From positions 186,001-250,000 of the forward strand of contig NWQM01000016.1 in NCBI GenBank assembly GCA_002798195.1: DNA of 64,000 nt. The letters are read 5' to 3'. The notes below the pieces were generated by a model that saw nothing but the letters and a program-made list of their open reading frames with translations, did not search any database and was not told the DNA's origin. A program made the translations under genes and the position numbers. This document shows positions 9,330 through 19,400 of the stretch, one piece after another. Numbering within the stretch: position 1 is the stretch's first letter; each line of letters starts with the position of its first letter. The DNA is from Lysobacteraceae bacterium NML03-0222. Its GTDB lineage: Bacteria > Pseudomonadota > Gammaproteobacteria > Xanthomonadales > Xanthomonadaceae.

Positions 9330-9875
9330 TTATTTATCCACCGGCATCTGGCCGGGCACATACGGTTTATTGAATTGCTCATAAAACCCTGGCGGCGCAT
9401 TTTTTTCAATATCTTCCCAAAACCCCTCCGGCGCAACTGGCGGCGGCGGCCCAGGATAAGCAGAAGTACCCGAAGCACCATTCCATATAATCAGCCGCAC
9501 CTCATGACTGGGCAAGAAATGCACATTAAGGCGCGTACCGGGCGCTTCATAACGTTCAATCGGCACCACTTTTTCATGCCAGGTTTCCTCTGGCGAACCA
9601 TAAGGCGCCGTATCTGAAGTTGACCAACGCACGGTCGCGCTCAAGCCTTCATGCCACTGCCGCGGGTAGATAATGCAACACACAAAACTCCCCCCTCCCC
9701 CATAAGCACGGGAATTGCCACCCCATTGGCCATTGATGTAGTACTGGTGAATATAGTCCGCCGTATGATTATAGGCACTCATACTGGCAATAGCCGTTGT
9801 CTCCTCTGCCTGGCTACACCCTGTCAATGCCAGCCCTGCTGCCAATCCCAGCGCCTTGAATAAACGCAAAGTCAT
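9330..9875 (-). CDS. DUF3304-type lipoprotein, putative Tle1 immunity (copy 2)
   Basis: This is the middle copy of the tandem set, 181 residues, with a signal peptide and lipobox ALTGC. It shares the full C-terminal tail with copy 1. Its block just before the proline run (NGASGTSAYPGPPPP) instead matches copy 3, so it is a mosaic of the other two. The ATG at 9875 lies just behind an AGGGGAGCAG ribosome site. Twelve bases separate it from copy 3. A periplasmic inhibitor of the downstream Tle1 lipase is the likely role. Confidence 0.8.
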   Translation of the reverse strand: MTLRLFKALGLAAGLALTGCSQAEETTAIASMSAYNHTADYIHQYYINGQWGGNSRAYGGGGSFVCCIIYPRQWHEGLSATVRWSTSDTAPYGSPEETWHEKVVPIERYEAPGTRLNVHFLPSHEVRLIIWNGASGTSAYPGPPPPVAPEGFWEDIEKNAPPGFYEQFNKPYVPGQMPVDK

Positions 9876-9886
9876 CACTGCTCCCC

Positions 9887-10432
9887 TTATTTATCCACCG
9901 GCATCTGGCCGGGCACATACGGTTTATTGAATTGCTCATAAAACCCTGGCGGCGCATTTTTTTCAATATCTTCCCAAAACCCCTCCGGTGCAACCGGCGG
10001 CGGCGGGCCAGGATAACTTGGATGCCCCGAAACATAGTCACTAAAAACCAGTCGAACCTCGTTTCCAGGCAAAAAGTGTACATTCAATGTATTAGCAGGC
10101 CGCTCATACCGCTCAATCGACACCATTTTTTCATGCCAGGTTTCCTCTGGTGAGCCATAAGGCGCCGTATCTGAAGTTGACCAACGCACGGTCGCGCTCA
10201 AACCCTCATGCCACTGCCGCGGGTAGATAATGCAACACACAAAACTCCCCCCTCCCCCATAAGCACGGGAATTGCCACCCCACTGGCCATTGATGTAGTA
10301 CTGGTGAATATAGTCCGCCGTATGATTATAGGCACTCATACTGGCAGTAGCCGTTGTCTCCTCTGCCTGGCTACATCCTGTCAATGCCAGCCCTGCTGCC
10401 AATCCCAGCGCCTTGAATAAACGCAAAGTCAT
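9887..10432 (-). CDS. DUF3304-type lipoprotein, putative Tle1 immunity (copy 1)
   Basis: This is the first copy in transcription order, 181 residues, a lipoprotein with lipobox ALTGC. It differs from copies 2 and 3 mainly between residues about 105 and 140 (KMVSIERYERPANTLNVHF, LVFSDYVSGHPSYPG). These are probably surface segments that set which lipase it binds. A strong AAGGAGG site lies 5 nt before the ATG at 10432. The preceding 50 bases hold the tail of a fourth, mostly deleted copy. Confidence 0.8.
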   Translation of the reverse strand: MTLRLFKALGLAAGLALTGCSQAEETTATASMSAYNHTADYIHQYYINGQWGGNSRAYGGGGSFVCCIIYPRQWHEGLSATVRWSTSDTAPYGSPEETWHEKMVSIERYERPANTLNVHFLPGNEVRLVFSDYVSGHPSYPGPPPPVAPEGFWEDIEKNAPPGFYEQFNKPYVPGQMPVDK

Positions 10433-10442
10433 CACTGCCTCC

Positions 10443-10487
10443 TTATTTATCTACCGGCACCTGACCGGGCACATACAGCTCATTGAT
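10443..10487 (-). pseudogene. 3' remnant of a fourth DUF3304-type immunity gene
   Basis: Minus-strand codons here read NELYVPGQVPVDK followed by TAA, matching the last codons of copies 1 and 2 (NKPYVPGQMPVDK). The intergenic spacing and ribosome site that follow also match the copy 1 to copy 2 junction. An in-frame stop at 10488 closes the remnant upstream. It shows that the array once had at least one more unit. Confidence 0.7.
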
Positions 10488-10533
10488 TTACACACAGAAA
10501 GCCGATAAAAAGCTTCCACTCTCCATCTTTTTA

Positions 10534-11460
10534 TCAGCCTCCTTCCAAATCTGCCCAAAGCTCGTCATCCCAGTGACGCATCTGAAATAGCAGGCGCTCA
10601 CCACGCACAACCGCCTGCCAGGTAGTGTCCAATCTCGGATGCAAATAAAAATTTTCCCCACACTTAAGTCCAAGCACAACAAACTGAAGCCTGTCATCAG
10701 GATGGTGAACCTGATAGCGATTGGCAGCATCTAGCAAGCCTTGCAGCTTTGCATGAAATTCAGCGAAATTCTTATCCGGGAAAAGCTCGGGAAAGCGTTT
10801 GTCGATAATGGCAAAAAATCTGTCAGCTTCACTCAGTCGCTGCAACTCTCTAAATTGACTGCCTGTCAAGCGCATCGGCGCCTGCAGGGAGATATTTTCA
10901 CTATTCTTCCCACTACCCTGCAATGTCCTTGACTGCCATTGACCATCACGACCAAACCAGCCCCACTGATGAATCTTGGCAGCAACAACATCCATCTGCG
11001 ATGGAGAAAGCACTTCAAAAAGATTATTGATAACTCGTGTATCTGCCATCCGCATATGCAGTGGCCTCGAATTATCATTGACGGCAACCCTGGCAAGAAA
11101 GCTGCAAATTTCCTGTATCTGCCGCATTGTTTGACCGTATCGCGCCGTTATCAGTGAAAGGGCTGCCACACCACTTCTCTCAGACAGCAAACTGCGCATC
11201 ATCTTTATGGCAGCCTCCTCTTTGCCGTTCAATTCAAACAGCCGGGGAGCATATTCAGAAAAACCAGAAATTGGAGAGTTGGCATATGCAGATTCCGCCC
11301 CCAAACCACTTCTCCCAATAATCCGGTCAAGCATGCTTATATCCAGCAGGGCTGAATCAACCAGCATGAAGCCATTTGATTTGGAGTTATTTGCCAACCA
11401 TTGGGCTGCTTGCTCAATGGCAGACGATGTAGGTAGTTCTAATGCAAATACAATGTTCAT
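10534..11460 (-). CDS. DUF4123-type VgrG adaptor/chaperone
   Basis: This 308-residue soluble protein begins MNIVFALELP at an ATG that overlaps the vgrG2 stop (ATGA). DUF4123 proteins (Tap/TEC) load effectors onto the VgrG whose gene they follow. In keeping with that family are the N-terminal segment with GFMLVDSALLD and the aromatic-rich C-terminal part with WQAVVRGERLLFQMRHWDDE. The family call rests on these patterns and on position. Its client could be the Tle1 lipase further along the same transcript. It encodes no TM segment or signal peptide. The last residues, ADLEGG, lie about 50 bp before the immunity-gene remnant. Confidence 0.75.
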   Translation of the reverse strand: MNIVFALELPTSSAIEQAAQWLANNSKSNGFMLVDSALLDISMLDRIIGRSGLGAESAYANSPISGFSEYAPRLFELNGKEEAAIKMMRSLLSERSGVAALSLITARYGQTMRQIQEICSFLARVAVNDNSRPLHMRMADTRVINNLFEVLSPSQMDVVAAKIHQWGWFGRDGQWQSRTLQGSGKNSENISLQAPMRLTGSQFRELQRLSEADRFFAIIDKRFPELFPDKNFAEFHAKLQGLLDAANRYQVHHPDDRLQFVVLGLKCGENFYLHPRLDTTWQAVVRGERLLFQMRHWDDELWADLEGG

Positions 11461-14330
11461 TGCAGTGCAGAAAAAGTTGCGCCATCTTGTGCTGCCTTCA
11501 GCATGCACTCTACACACACCGAAGTTGGGAACAACGGCAAAGGATAAGGCTGGCGGGCGGGGCCGAAGAATTCCTTCTGGCTGGCATGTACCTTGATTTC
11601 GCCCGGGCAGGTGATGTGGATATGTCCGCCTTCCAGTGTGATGGATGCCCCGCCAGCGGTCGTGAGCTCGATGCGTTTGCCTGCCGCCAGTTCGGCTTCG
11701 GCATTCACGCTCACCACTTTCAATTGCTCGCGGCTGCGCAGCGCGATGCTGGCATTTTGTGCCTGTATCTTCACTTCCCCCTTTGCACTGGCCAGTTGCA
11801 AACCCGGTGCACCTTCGGCAACCGCGCCCGCCACTATCCCGCTGCTCCAGCTCAGCGCCTGGCTCGCCAGTACGCGGGTATGTTCGGCACTGCTCAGTTG
11901 CGCATCGCCGCCACTAATCAGGCTCAGGCTTTCTTGTGCCTGCACGTGCAGACTTTGGCCGGACAAAAGACCGATGCCCGCCGGTGCTGACAGACCCAGT
12001 AGCGCGTCGCCGCTTTCAGGTACACGCCCTTCACCCGGTGCAGGATTGCGTGCTTTCGCTTCGCTCTGACCCACTTCAAGGCTTTGACCACTCACCACCG
12101 TGCGGGCGCTTTGCCACAAAGCCTCCAGCGGTGGACGATCGGCAATCAGCCGGGAGTGCCGGGCTTGTTGTACGCCCTCATGGCTCCCCAACGCCGCGGT
12201 CAGATGGGTGCGTGCCAAGGCCGAGTAATGGGCTGCCAGTTGGGCGCTGTACTTCAGTTGCGCCCATTCCGGAATATGCTCCCCGGCGGGCGCTTCCCAG
12301 TCATGCGATTGCGCGCTCAGCCAAAGACCCGGCTCCGCGCGGAGGCTGCCCCAGGCGTCGGTGCGCAGTGCAGTGCCTGCGCCGCGGTAGCTGCCGCGGT
12401 AGTTATCGGACTGATGAATCAAATGTCCGAAGTTCAGTTGGCTATCTCCGTGACTGCTCGCCAGTTGCAAGCGCAGCTGGCTATCGCTGTCGTCAAACAC
12501 CACCCGGTTATAGCCGCTGCCGCCCCATTCCTTCGACTGGATGCCCCACAGAGCGGTCGCATTGCGATGGGCATCCTCCCCTGCCCCAAGTCCATGCCAG
12601 GCTGGGGCATGACCGCCTGCAAGATTGCCTTGAGCGCTGGGCTGGGCATCCCGGGCTTGGGCATACAGCGCATGCTGGATGTCAGCTTCGCCTCGTCCCC
12701 CCGGGGTCGGCGGGATACCCGCTTCACCCTGGCCGTTATACAGGCTGCCCACAATCACTGGACGGTCAATATCCCCTTCCTGAAACGCCACCAGTACTTC
12801 CTGACCAATCCGCGGCAAAAATTGGCTCCCCACACCGGGGCCGGCATAGCGCTGTGCTACGCGCAACCAGCAGCTATCACGGTCATCGCGACGTTCCCCT
12901 GCCTGAAAATGAAACCGCACCCGCACTCGTCCCAGCGCATCGGTATGCACTTCATGCGTCCCTTCCGCTGCAAGCTGCCCGTCCGGCCCCGTCACAATCG
13001 CGGTTTGCAGCCCTGGCGCTAAGGGGCGTGGGTTCAATAGTGCGCCTGTGCCATCCTGGAGCATCGGCCGCCACGGGCAGTCCCGCGGCACTGCGCCAAA
13101 GCGGTTGGCATAGCCCACAGCCTGAGCCTGTAACCACAGCCGTTCCCAATGCCCTGTTTGCTGTAACCATGCGCAGCTCGACGCATCCGGCACCGTGATT
13201 GACAGCACCGCCCACTCCGGCGCACGGGAGCGCACCTTTTGCCAGTGCGAGGCCACATCCACGGGCAGGTCATTGCAGCCCAGGTGCAGCACTTCCCCCA
13301 GCCACAGCGCATCCGGCGCACCCGACCCCGGCCATTGCCGGAGTCTGAACCAGTCCCCCGCACGAAAGCTGCGCACGCTCCCCTCGCCTTGCCATTGACA
13401 TGCCTGGGCTTCACGCGCTTCGGCCATCAGACGCAGATAGCGTTCCGCTTGCTCAGGGCTGCTCGCCGGGTAAATGCCAGCGGGGGCATACACCTCCAGC
13501 CGCATCGGCAGTTCCACCGCACCCAGCAAAGGCAGGCGATGCGTCTGTCCCTGTCCTCCACCGCCCTTGTAGTCAAAATGAGGCAGGCTCAATTGGTGAC
13601 TGTACAGCCGTTGGTGACGACCCAATACTTGCAACGTGTCACTGTGCTCCGTGGCATCACTACGGTGGAAGCGTACGCCCCCCTGCTGCAACGAAAGCTG
13701 CTCCTCCGGCTGAGAAGCACTGCTGGCAAACAGCACCCAGCTATGCCCGCAGGGGGCGTCTGCATCCGCCTCAAATCGCCAGCCGATGCCTTCTTCCGCC
13801 AGCAGACGCGCCAGAAACGCAAAATCACTCTCCCGGTACTGCACACAAAAGCTGCGCGGCGGCACTTCCGCCAGAAACGGCCCCACTTCATCACTTAAGC
13901 GCCAATGCGCAAGCGTCGAATAATCTTCCAGTACCGCATCGATAATCTCCAGCAGCGTCCGCGCCTGAAACACCCGGCTATGCCGACCTTGCGTCAGCGC
14001 CCATAACCACGGCGCCAATATCAGACGGTAACACGCTAAACCGCCTTCACTCCCCAATGCCTCCGCAGACACCACGCAACCACTGCGCGGAAACGCACGG
14101 CCATCGGCCAGTCGCGTCCATAACGTCGCAGGCCGACCCAGCCAGCCCTGAATATCCAAACCCGCCTCAAGACTCAGCACCTCCACCGCATAACCAAATC
14201 CCGACGATACGCGCTCCCACCCCCACCAGCGAAGCACATCCCAGGCTGCCTCCTCGCCCAAAACCTCCAACCGGTGTTGACGGTCAACATCCTGCAAAAC
14301 CGAAGCGCGACCAAGAGCGGGGGGCATCAT
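11457..14330 (-). CDS. vgrG: T6SS spike protein VgrG (copy 2)
   Basis: The 957-residue spike protein has the same domain series as copy 1: gp27-like, gp5-like OB, Vgr linker and DUF2345. The two proteins are almost identical over about 860 residues. They differ at the N-terminus (MMPPALGRASVLQDVDRQHR), in a patch near residues 639-668, and after HASQKEF. There this copy has the short tail FGPARQPYPLPLFPTSVCVE, common in DUF2345 VgrGs. The ATG at 14330 has AGGAG 6 nt upstream and is preferred over the in-frame TTG at 14345. It is the first gene after a 380-bp AT-rich gap and so probably has its own promoter. Confidence 0.95.
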   Translation of the reverse strand: MMPPALGRASVLQDVDRQHRLEVLGEEAAWDVLRWWGWERVSSGFGYAVEVLSLEAGLDIQGWLGRPATLWTRLADGRAFPRSGCVVSAEALGSEGGLACYRLILAPWLWALTQGRHSRVFQARTLLEIIDAVLEDYSTLAHWRLSDEVGPFLAEVPPRSFCVQYRESDFAFLARLLAEEGIGWRFEADADAPCGHSWVLFASSASQPEEQLSLQQGGVRFHRSDATEHSDTLQVLGRHQRLYSHQLSLPHFDYKGGGGQGQTHRLPLLGAVELPMRLEVYAPAGIYPASSPEQAERYLRLMAEAREAQACQWQGEGSVRSFRAGDWFRLRQWPGSGAPDALWLGEVLHLGCNDLPVDVASHWQKVRSRAPEWAVLSITVPDASSCAWLQQTGHWERLWLQAQAVGYANRFGAVPRDCPWRPMLQDGTGALLNPRPLAPGLQTAIVTGPDGQLAAEGTHEVHTDALGRVRVRFHFQAGERRDDRDSCWLRVAQRYAGPGVGSQFLPRIGQEVLVAFQEGDIDRPVIVGSLYNGQGEAGIPPTPGGRGEADIQHALYAQARDAQPSAQGNLAGGHAPAWHGLGAGEDAHRNATALWGIQSKEWGGSGYNRVVFDDSDSQLRLQLASSHGDSQLNFGHLIHQSDNYRGSYRGAGTALRTDAWGSLRAEPGLWLSAQSHDWEAPAGEHIPEWAQLKYSAQLAAHYSALARTHLTAALGSHEGVQQARHSRLIADRPPLEALWQSARTVVSGQSLEVGQSEAKARNPAPGEGRVPESGDALLGLSAPAGIGLLSGQSLHVQAQESLSLISGGDAQLSSAEHTRVLASQALSWSSGIVAGAVAEGAPGLQLASAKGEVKIQAQNASIALRSREQLKVVSVNAEAELAAGKRIELTTAGGASITLEGGHIHITCPGEIKVHASQKEFFGPARQPYPLPLFPTSVCVECMLKAAQDGATFSALQ

Positions 14331-14710
14331 GAGGACTCCTGACAAAGCGTGATGGCAAGCACGTTACTCGCGAGGATACAGGCTTGCCTTACAAAAAGGG
14401 AGAGCACTGAGCCCGAGAGTTGCCATAACGAATCTTTGACATTCCTTTGCGCGACCCATGCATATAAGCCCTTGTTTTTTATCAATTAATTTTAAACAAA
14501 TAATTCATGAAGAAACCATGAATTAAATTCAAAATTCAAAACTGTTAAGTAGCAACAACCCAATAGCCACCCAGAACCTTCCTGAGCAATCACCTTTCTG
14601 AAAAGCCAGATACAAAAATATGTCAAAATTTGCAAGCACAGCTTCCAACTAAAAATACGAAAGAAGTAGCAGGATTAAAATAAATTATTGATACCCCACA
14701 CCCCCCCGAC
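14331..14710. other. AT-rich intergenic region upstream of vgrG2
   Basis: This 380-bp stretch contains no open frame with coding character. It is much richer in A and T than vgrG2. It separates the structural T6SS genes from the vgrG2/effector genes, so it is the natural place for a vgrG2 promoter and for termination after the OmpA-domain gene. A 23-bp inverted repeat lies at 14502-14524 (AATTCATG/CATGAATT). I could not pick a convincing sigma-70 or sigma-54 promoter by eye. Confidence 0.6.
14502..14524. promoter_or_regulatory. Inverted repeat in the vgrG2 leader
   Basis: Perfect 8-bp arms AATTCATG and CATGAATT are separated by 7 bases in the gap upstream of vgrG2. It lacks a T-run of the usual terminator length. 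It could be a regulator site; no known operator is matched. Confidence 0.35.
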
Positions 14711-15499
14711 TCAAAGCACCTTGAATTCAATACGACGATTTCTAGCTCTACCTTCAGCGCTATCGTTGGAGGCAACCGGCTCATCTGACCCCCGCCCGAC
14801 GGTAGTCATATTGTTCGCAGGGATATTTTTTTCAATCATATATTTTTTAACAGCATCGGCCCTATCTTGACTCAGGCGCAGATTACTTGCTCTATCACCC
14901 ACGCTATCAGTATGGCCAATGATTTCTATCTTGGCATCACCAATTTGCTTGACCGCATTAGCCATTTCATCCAGAACCTGGGCACCTCTTGCACTTAGCT
15001 GAGCACTACCACTCTCGAATTCAACAATACGGTTGCTAAGCACATTATCTAGCAATTTTTGTGCACCACCATCAGCAACTTTTAGTGCGTTACGGATAAT
15101 ATAACGACGCCCCGTAGCAACACCCAAAGCACTGGCGACCTCTTGACGCTGAGTTTCACTTAAAACGTTTCCACTTATGCGCACATCTTGTCCACGAATT
15201 TCTAATACCCCCTTGGAAACTTGGCGCAATGGCTGCTCAATCATTCGAGTCACGCTTTCGCCCCATCCTGCCGGAGCTGGCACATTGGCAACCTCAATTC
15301 TATCAACAACACTCTCAGCGCCATACAGCACACGCAAGCGCTCCAGTACGCTCTGCTTTGTGGCCTGGTTAGGAACAATACCCTCAGCAATGACTTTGTC
15401 GCTTTCTGTATTTTGAGGTTGCGCCAATAGGTTTGAGGCACTCAATAGCCACCATACCATAAAAGCTGCAGCTGGCAAGCCAAATACATTTTGCTTCAT
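14711..15499 (-). CDS. OmpA-domain periplasmic protein of the T6SS locus
   Basis: The 262-residue protein has a signal peptide (residues 1-26) and a central region with BON-like repeats (about 35-140). A C-terminal OmpA/MotB peptidoglycan-binding domain covers about 150-262, with IEIIGHTDSVGDRASNLRLS and GRARNRRIEF motifs. The start overlaps the tagF stop (ATGA). In T6SS loci, separate OmpA-like proteins (TagL type) or OmpA domains fused to TssL anchor the membrane complex to the cell wall; that is the likely role. The last codon is followed by the AT-rich gap, so this is the end of the structural operon. Confidence 0.85.
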   Translation of the reverse strand: MKQNVFGLPAAAFMVWWLLSASNLLAQPQNTESDKVIAEGIVPNQATKQSVLERLRVLYGAESVVDRIEVANVPAPAGWGESVTRMIEQPLRQVSKGVLEIRGQDVRISGNVLSETQRQEVASALGVATGRRYIIRNALKVADGGAQKLLDNVLSNRIVEFESGSAQLSARGAQVLDEMANAVKQIGDAKIEIIGHTDSVGDRASNLRLSQDRADAVKKYMIEKNIPANNMTTVGRGSDEPVASNDSAEGRARNRRIEFKVL

Positions 15500-16473
15500 A
15501 TGCCCCCCAAAAAAGTTTCCCGAAAAATTTTTTGTGCGCTATCTAGCGAAAGGTCGGGACGATCAAGATAGCTGGCAAGCTTTGCTAATGCATAGTCACC
15601 CCGCAATTGCTCTGCTACCCACTCTACTTCTTCCATACGGATAATTTGCTCATGATGGTAGATAGGGGCTATTGCAGCACTGATAATTTGATGGTCAGCC
15701 CCAGAAAGCCCAACTAGAAGTATCGGCTCATCGCCTTCCTTTTCAATAATAGCCACTTCGTAATTAGCTCGCCGAACGAATCCACTCAACAAGCTCATCC
15801 ACAGAGCAGAAACCAGTGGCCGATACAGCATATCTCTAGGCAGCGGGAAGCACATATAGCGCTCTACGCTCACCGTATTGTCAATATTGAGAGGTTGCAA
15901 TATCAAACCGATGCCAACCAACATATGCGAAAGACTGACAGCATTACTACGCCCCTCATTAAGCGCTCGCTCTATGGAGCTCAAAGTCTGAGTCAGAAAA
16001 AAATGTTTAACTCCTGCAAGGCAGCCTTGGAGACCCGATGAAACTTCTTGCTTTTTATGATTCAGCTGCTCAAGCAAAGGTTGTGGCACATCGCTTGCAA
16101 GTAGGTCACGGGAAAATTTGGAAAGCTCTGCCCACAAAGGAGCTAACAATACAGGAGCATGCTCCATAACAACCACAGGCTCCAGGACATCTTCCCGCAC
16201 TGCAGTCATAAAGGGAAACCGCCGCCCAGACATATCACGACTAGGCTGCAGATGCCCTGCCAAAATCACTTTTGAGCACGCCCCCAAAAAGGCAAAGTGT
16301 AATCCAGGACATACATCATATCGCTGCTTCCATTCAGTCATCTGACTGAGTGTTTGCATATTGGAGTCAGCCCATCTATCCAAAATGGCAATGACTTGAT
16401 GCTCATGTTGATTGCGAATGAAATCACCCTGTGCTGGGATTTTCCCAAAATAATTGGCATGCGTTTGGCTCAT
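15496..16473 (-). CDS. tagF: T6SS-associated protein TagF
   Basis: The 325-residue protein opens with YFGKIPAQGDFIRN, the typical TagF (DUF2094) signature, and continues with a GRRFPFMTAVRE block. TagF acts as a post-translational repressor of T6SS assembly in Pseudomonas and Agrobacterium, where it works with or against the PppA/Fha branch. It is cytoplasmic, with no signal peptide. Start and stop both overlap neighbours by 4 bp (tssM upstream, OmpA-domain gene downstream), so these three are co-translated. No PppA phosphatase domain is fused. Confidence 0.92.
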   Translation of the reverse strand: MSQTHANYFGKIPAQGDFIRNQHEHQVIAILDRWADSNMQTLSQMTEWKQRYDVCPGLHFAFLGACSKVILAGHLQPSRDMSGRRFPFMTAVREDVLEPVVVMEHAPVLLAPLWAELSKFSRDLLASDVPQPLLEQLNHKKQEVSSGLQGCLAGVKHFFLTQTLSSIERALNEGRSNAVSLSHMLVGIGLILQPLNIDNTVSVERYMCFPLPRDMLYRPLVSALWMSLLSGFVRRANYEVAIIEKEGDEPILLVGLSGADHQIISAAIAPIYHHEQIIRMEEVEWVAEQLRGDYALAKLASYLDRPDLSLDSAQKIFRETFLGGI

Positions 16474-19400
16474 TGCGCCTGCTCCTCCACCTTCGCAGAT
16501 TGAACCTCGGCCCCCTCTGGTACAGAGACCTGTCTTGTCTGCGCCTGGGCTGTAGTAATACGTTCGGGCAAGCGCAAGTTTTTACGCCAGCCCCCATCAT
16601 TACTGGCGGATCCTGCGCGTCTGACCGTACGCATATCAATCATGACTGTTACACCATCCGCCTCCCAGCTCAAGCGGCTACTATCCCCTCCCTGCTGCAC
16701 ATTGGCCGCATCAATCAATAGAGCAAGTGCATTTCCACCGGCAGCATTGAATAGCTCAACTTTCCGACCATCCGCAGTAATGGCAGTAATTCGTGCCATC
16801 GGAATTGCGCCGGGGTTGGGCCATTGGAATGTTTCCCATTGTGGTGGAGTATTGCGATAGCGTAATTGTTGTCCATCAATTTCAATGGTGTACTCAACTG
16901 CACCTGTGGCAGGAGAAGGCAAGATCTGGAAGATTGTGGTTTCTGTAGAGGCAGCCTCTGTTCCAGAACCGCTGACCCAGGTTGAATAGCCATCAATAAA
17001 AGCCGGCTCAAGACTGATACCCTGACCTGTCCAACGCCGCGGCTCAATTAAATTTCCACGCTGGATAACCAAAGAGCCTAAGGAGTCCTTACCAAAAGAC
17101 GAAATTGCCCCGGTTGGACCAAAAATAGTCGCTATATCCTTCGGGCTTGCATCAGAATCTGCCGAAGGATCAAACGGAAACTTTTTCCCAATACCAGTAT
17201 TATATGGCTGAACTACCTGTGCTCGCCACACTTTATTCAACTCATCTTCAGTCACTGGAATAAGTGCTTCAAAGGTCTCCGTCAATGGCCTTAAAAGAAG
17301 TGGTCGCAATAAATCCTTTTGCTCCTGCTCAAGGCCAGCAAGGACTTTTTCATCAATCAATACCAATCCGGCAGCAAGTTCGGACTCCGGATCTGTAAAA
17401 GTATCCTGAACAAACTTGCTAGCACCAGGACCAATTGCACTATCAGATTTTATAGAATTAAGCCGCACCCTGATTTTTGAAAGGCTGGCAAAGTAGTTTT
17501 CTATGAGCGCCGGATTACCTTCTTGCGCCACCATTATTCTCGAGAAGCCTTCGAAGGCGCGGCCTACTGCCCCCATCGGAACAGGCCGCACTTCTCCTGT
17601 CGCCGGGTCTTTCTGGGTTGGAATATCAACCCCAGTACGACGCAGAACTACACGCTGGAACCAGGCAATGAATCCGGTCTTGAGTGCGCTGCGCAATTTA
17701 CTCTCGGCAACTGGATTATCCCAGATGGTTTGCTCATTAACTTCTTCCAGCAGCTTTTTCAGCGGTGAATTATCTTCACCTCCCAAGCGCCCCATCCGAT
17801 CGACCGCTTGATCGAAGTCATCAAAGCCATCTATTCCTGCTCCTTTGATAAATTTAAGCCATTCGGCTGCATATTCCTGCTTGTACAAAGAAGAAAGCTC
17901 CCTCGCGATATGCTCGGGGCTACCGGCCAGCGAAAGGTCACTTTCCACCTTGGTGTCCAATACCCAATCGTTGGCACTAAGCTGTGCATTGGCAGCCTCT
18001 TTAAAAGCATCACGAACATATTCTTCCCAGGCTTTCCGAGTAAATGCTCCAGAGACCGCATAGCTACCAGTAATCGCGCCATTATTGATATTATCGGGAA
18101 CCAGACTTGCCACTGTGACAGTAGGGAAGCGGCTTGCTGCACGAGCTTTGATCTGGACAAAAACCTGCTGGATGGCCGATTGCCCTTTCATCACATTGCG
18201 CAATGCTTGACGGCTATCACTGACCAGCGCCATTTTATTATCAATAGCCGGGAAGTCCTTGCGCGTGGCCGATGCCACATAGAAGTTCATGAGCCTATCG
18301 GCCAGGCGAGCAGTCTCCTCACGGGACATTTGTCCACGATTGGCCTCCAGCCAGCCACGCCAAAAGCGAGTCAGCTGCTGTGCCAGATGTGCCTGCTCAA
18401 TACGTGAGCGATCACCCAACATCAAATAAGTCTTCAGGGCGTTATAAGCGTCATTGGCATCGTTATAGCGCGGCTCCTGATACAAAACCTCGGTTGTAAC
18501 CGGGGCAGTTCCCTGCTGTTGGGCAAGCTCAGGGGCATGACTAACCACCTCTGCCAAAAACTTTTCCAGCCGCTCGGTAGCCGGATTCAGCATAACCTGC
18601 TGGATACCTTTGAAATATTCTTGATAAAGATATTCCTCGATGCGCCTACCTTGATAGAGACCTGCCCGCACCTCAAAATGATGTTCATTACGGTAGTTAT
18701 TCAACTGCTCAATGCGCTCTTGAATCAGCAGGATTGCACGCAGGCGGGTTTCCAAGTCAACATTGCCTGCCTGCATGTCTCTTGCCATCAAAAGATCGCG
18801 TGTAGTATTTTCAATCAACTGCTGATTACTGGTATAAGACCATGCCCAGAGACCCAGCAGCCCTGCCAAAGCAAATATGGCACTAAAAAACATTGCATAA
18901 CGAGTACGAGTTTGCTGCGGGCTTGAATGTTGCTGAACAAGCTCACGATCGGCAAATATTACCTTACGTATCAGGTTCTTCAGGAAATAGGCCGTCCTGC
19001 TTTCGGCATCCATCGTGGGAGTTTCATAGGCCTTTCCCTGCAAGCCAAACTCTTGACTCACGCGCTCTGAAGCGTGATGCAAGGTACGCCCCTCTTGTAA
19101 TGCACTGGTGAAGTAGAAGCCCCTGAAAACAGGTTTGTATTGATAGGGGTTTTCTTCAAACAAAGTTGAAATAAAGGTACGCAATACCGGCTTGATTGAG
19201 CGAAACTCAAGTGGCAATGTCAGGAGCCCTGGGGGGACATTTCGCCCCCTCAGCATAGCCATATGGGAAAGTCCCATTTCCTTGATGCCTTCAGCCAACT
19301 CGTCGAAATACATATCGAACTGTTGCAACGACTCTGCTTGCCGTGTGGTTTCATATGGCAACGTCGCCCCCCATACATTTTCCCTTTCCGCCGGGTCAAG

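Noticed and set aside
8851..10490. CRISPR-like or satellite repeat
   Set aside because: The roughly 550-bp repeats are whole coding genes with signals and stops, so this is gene duplication.
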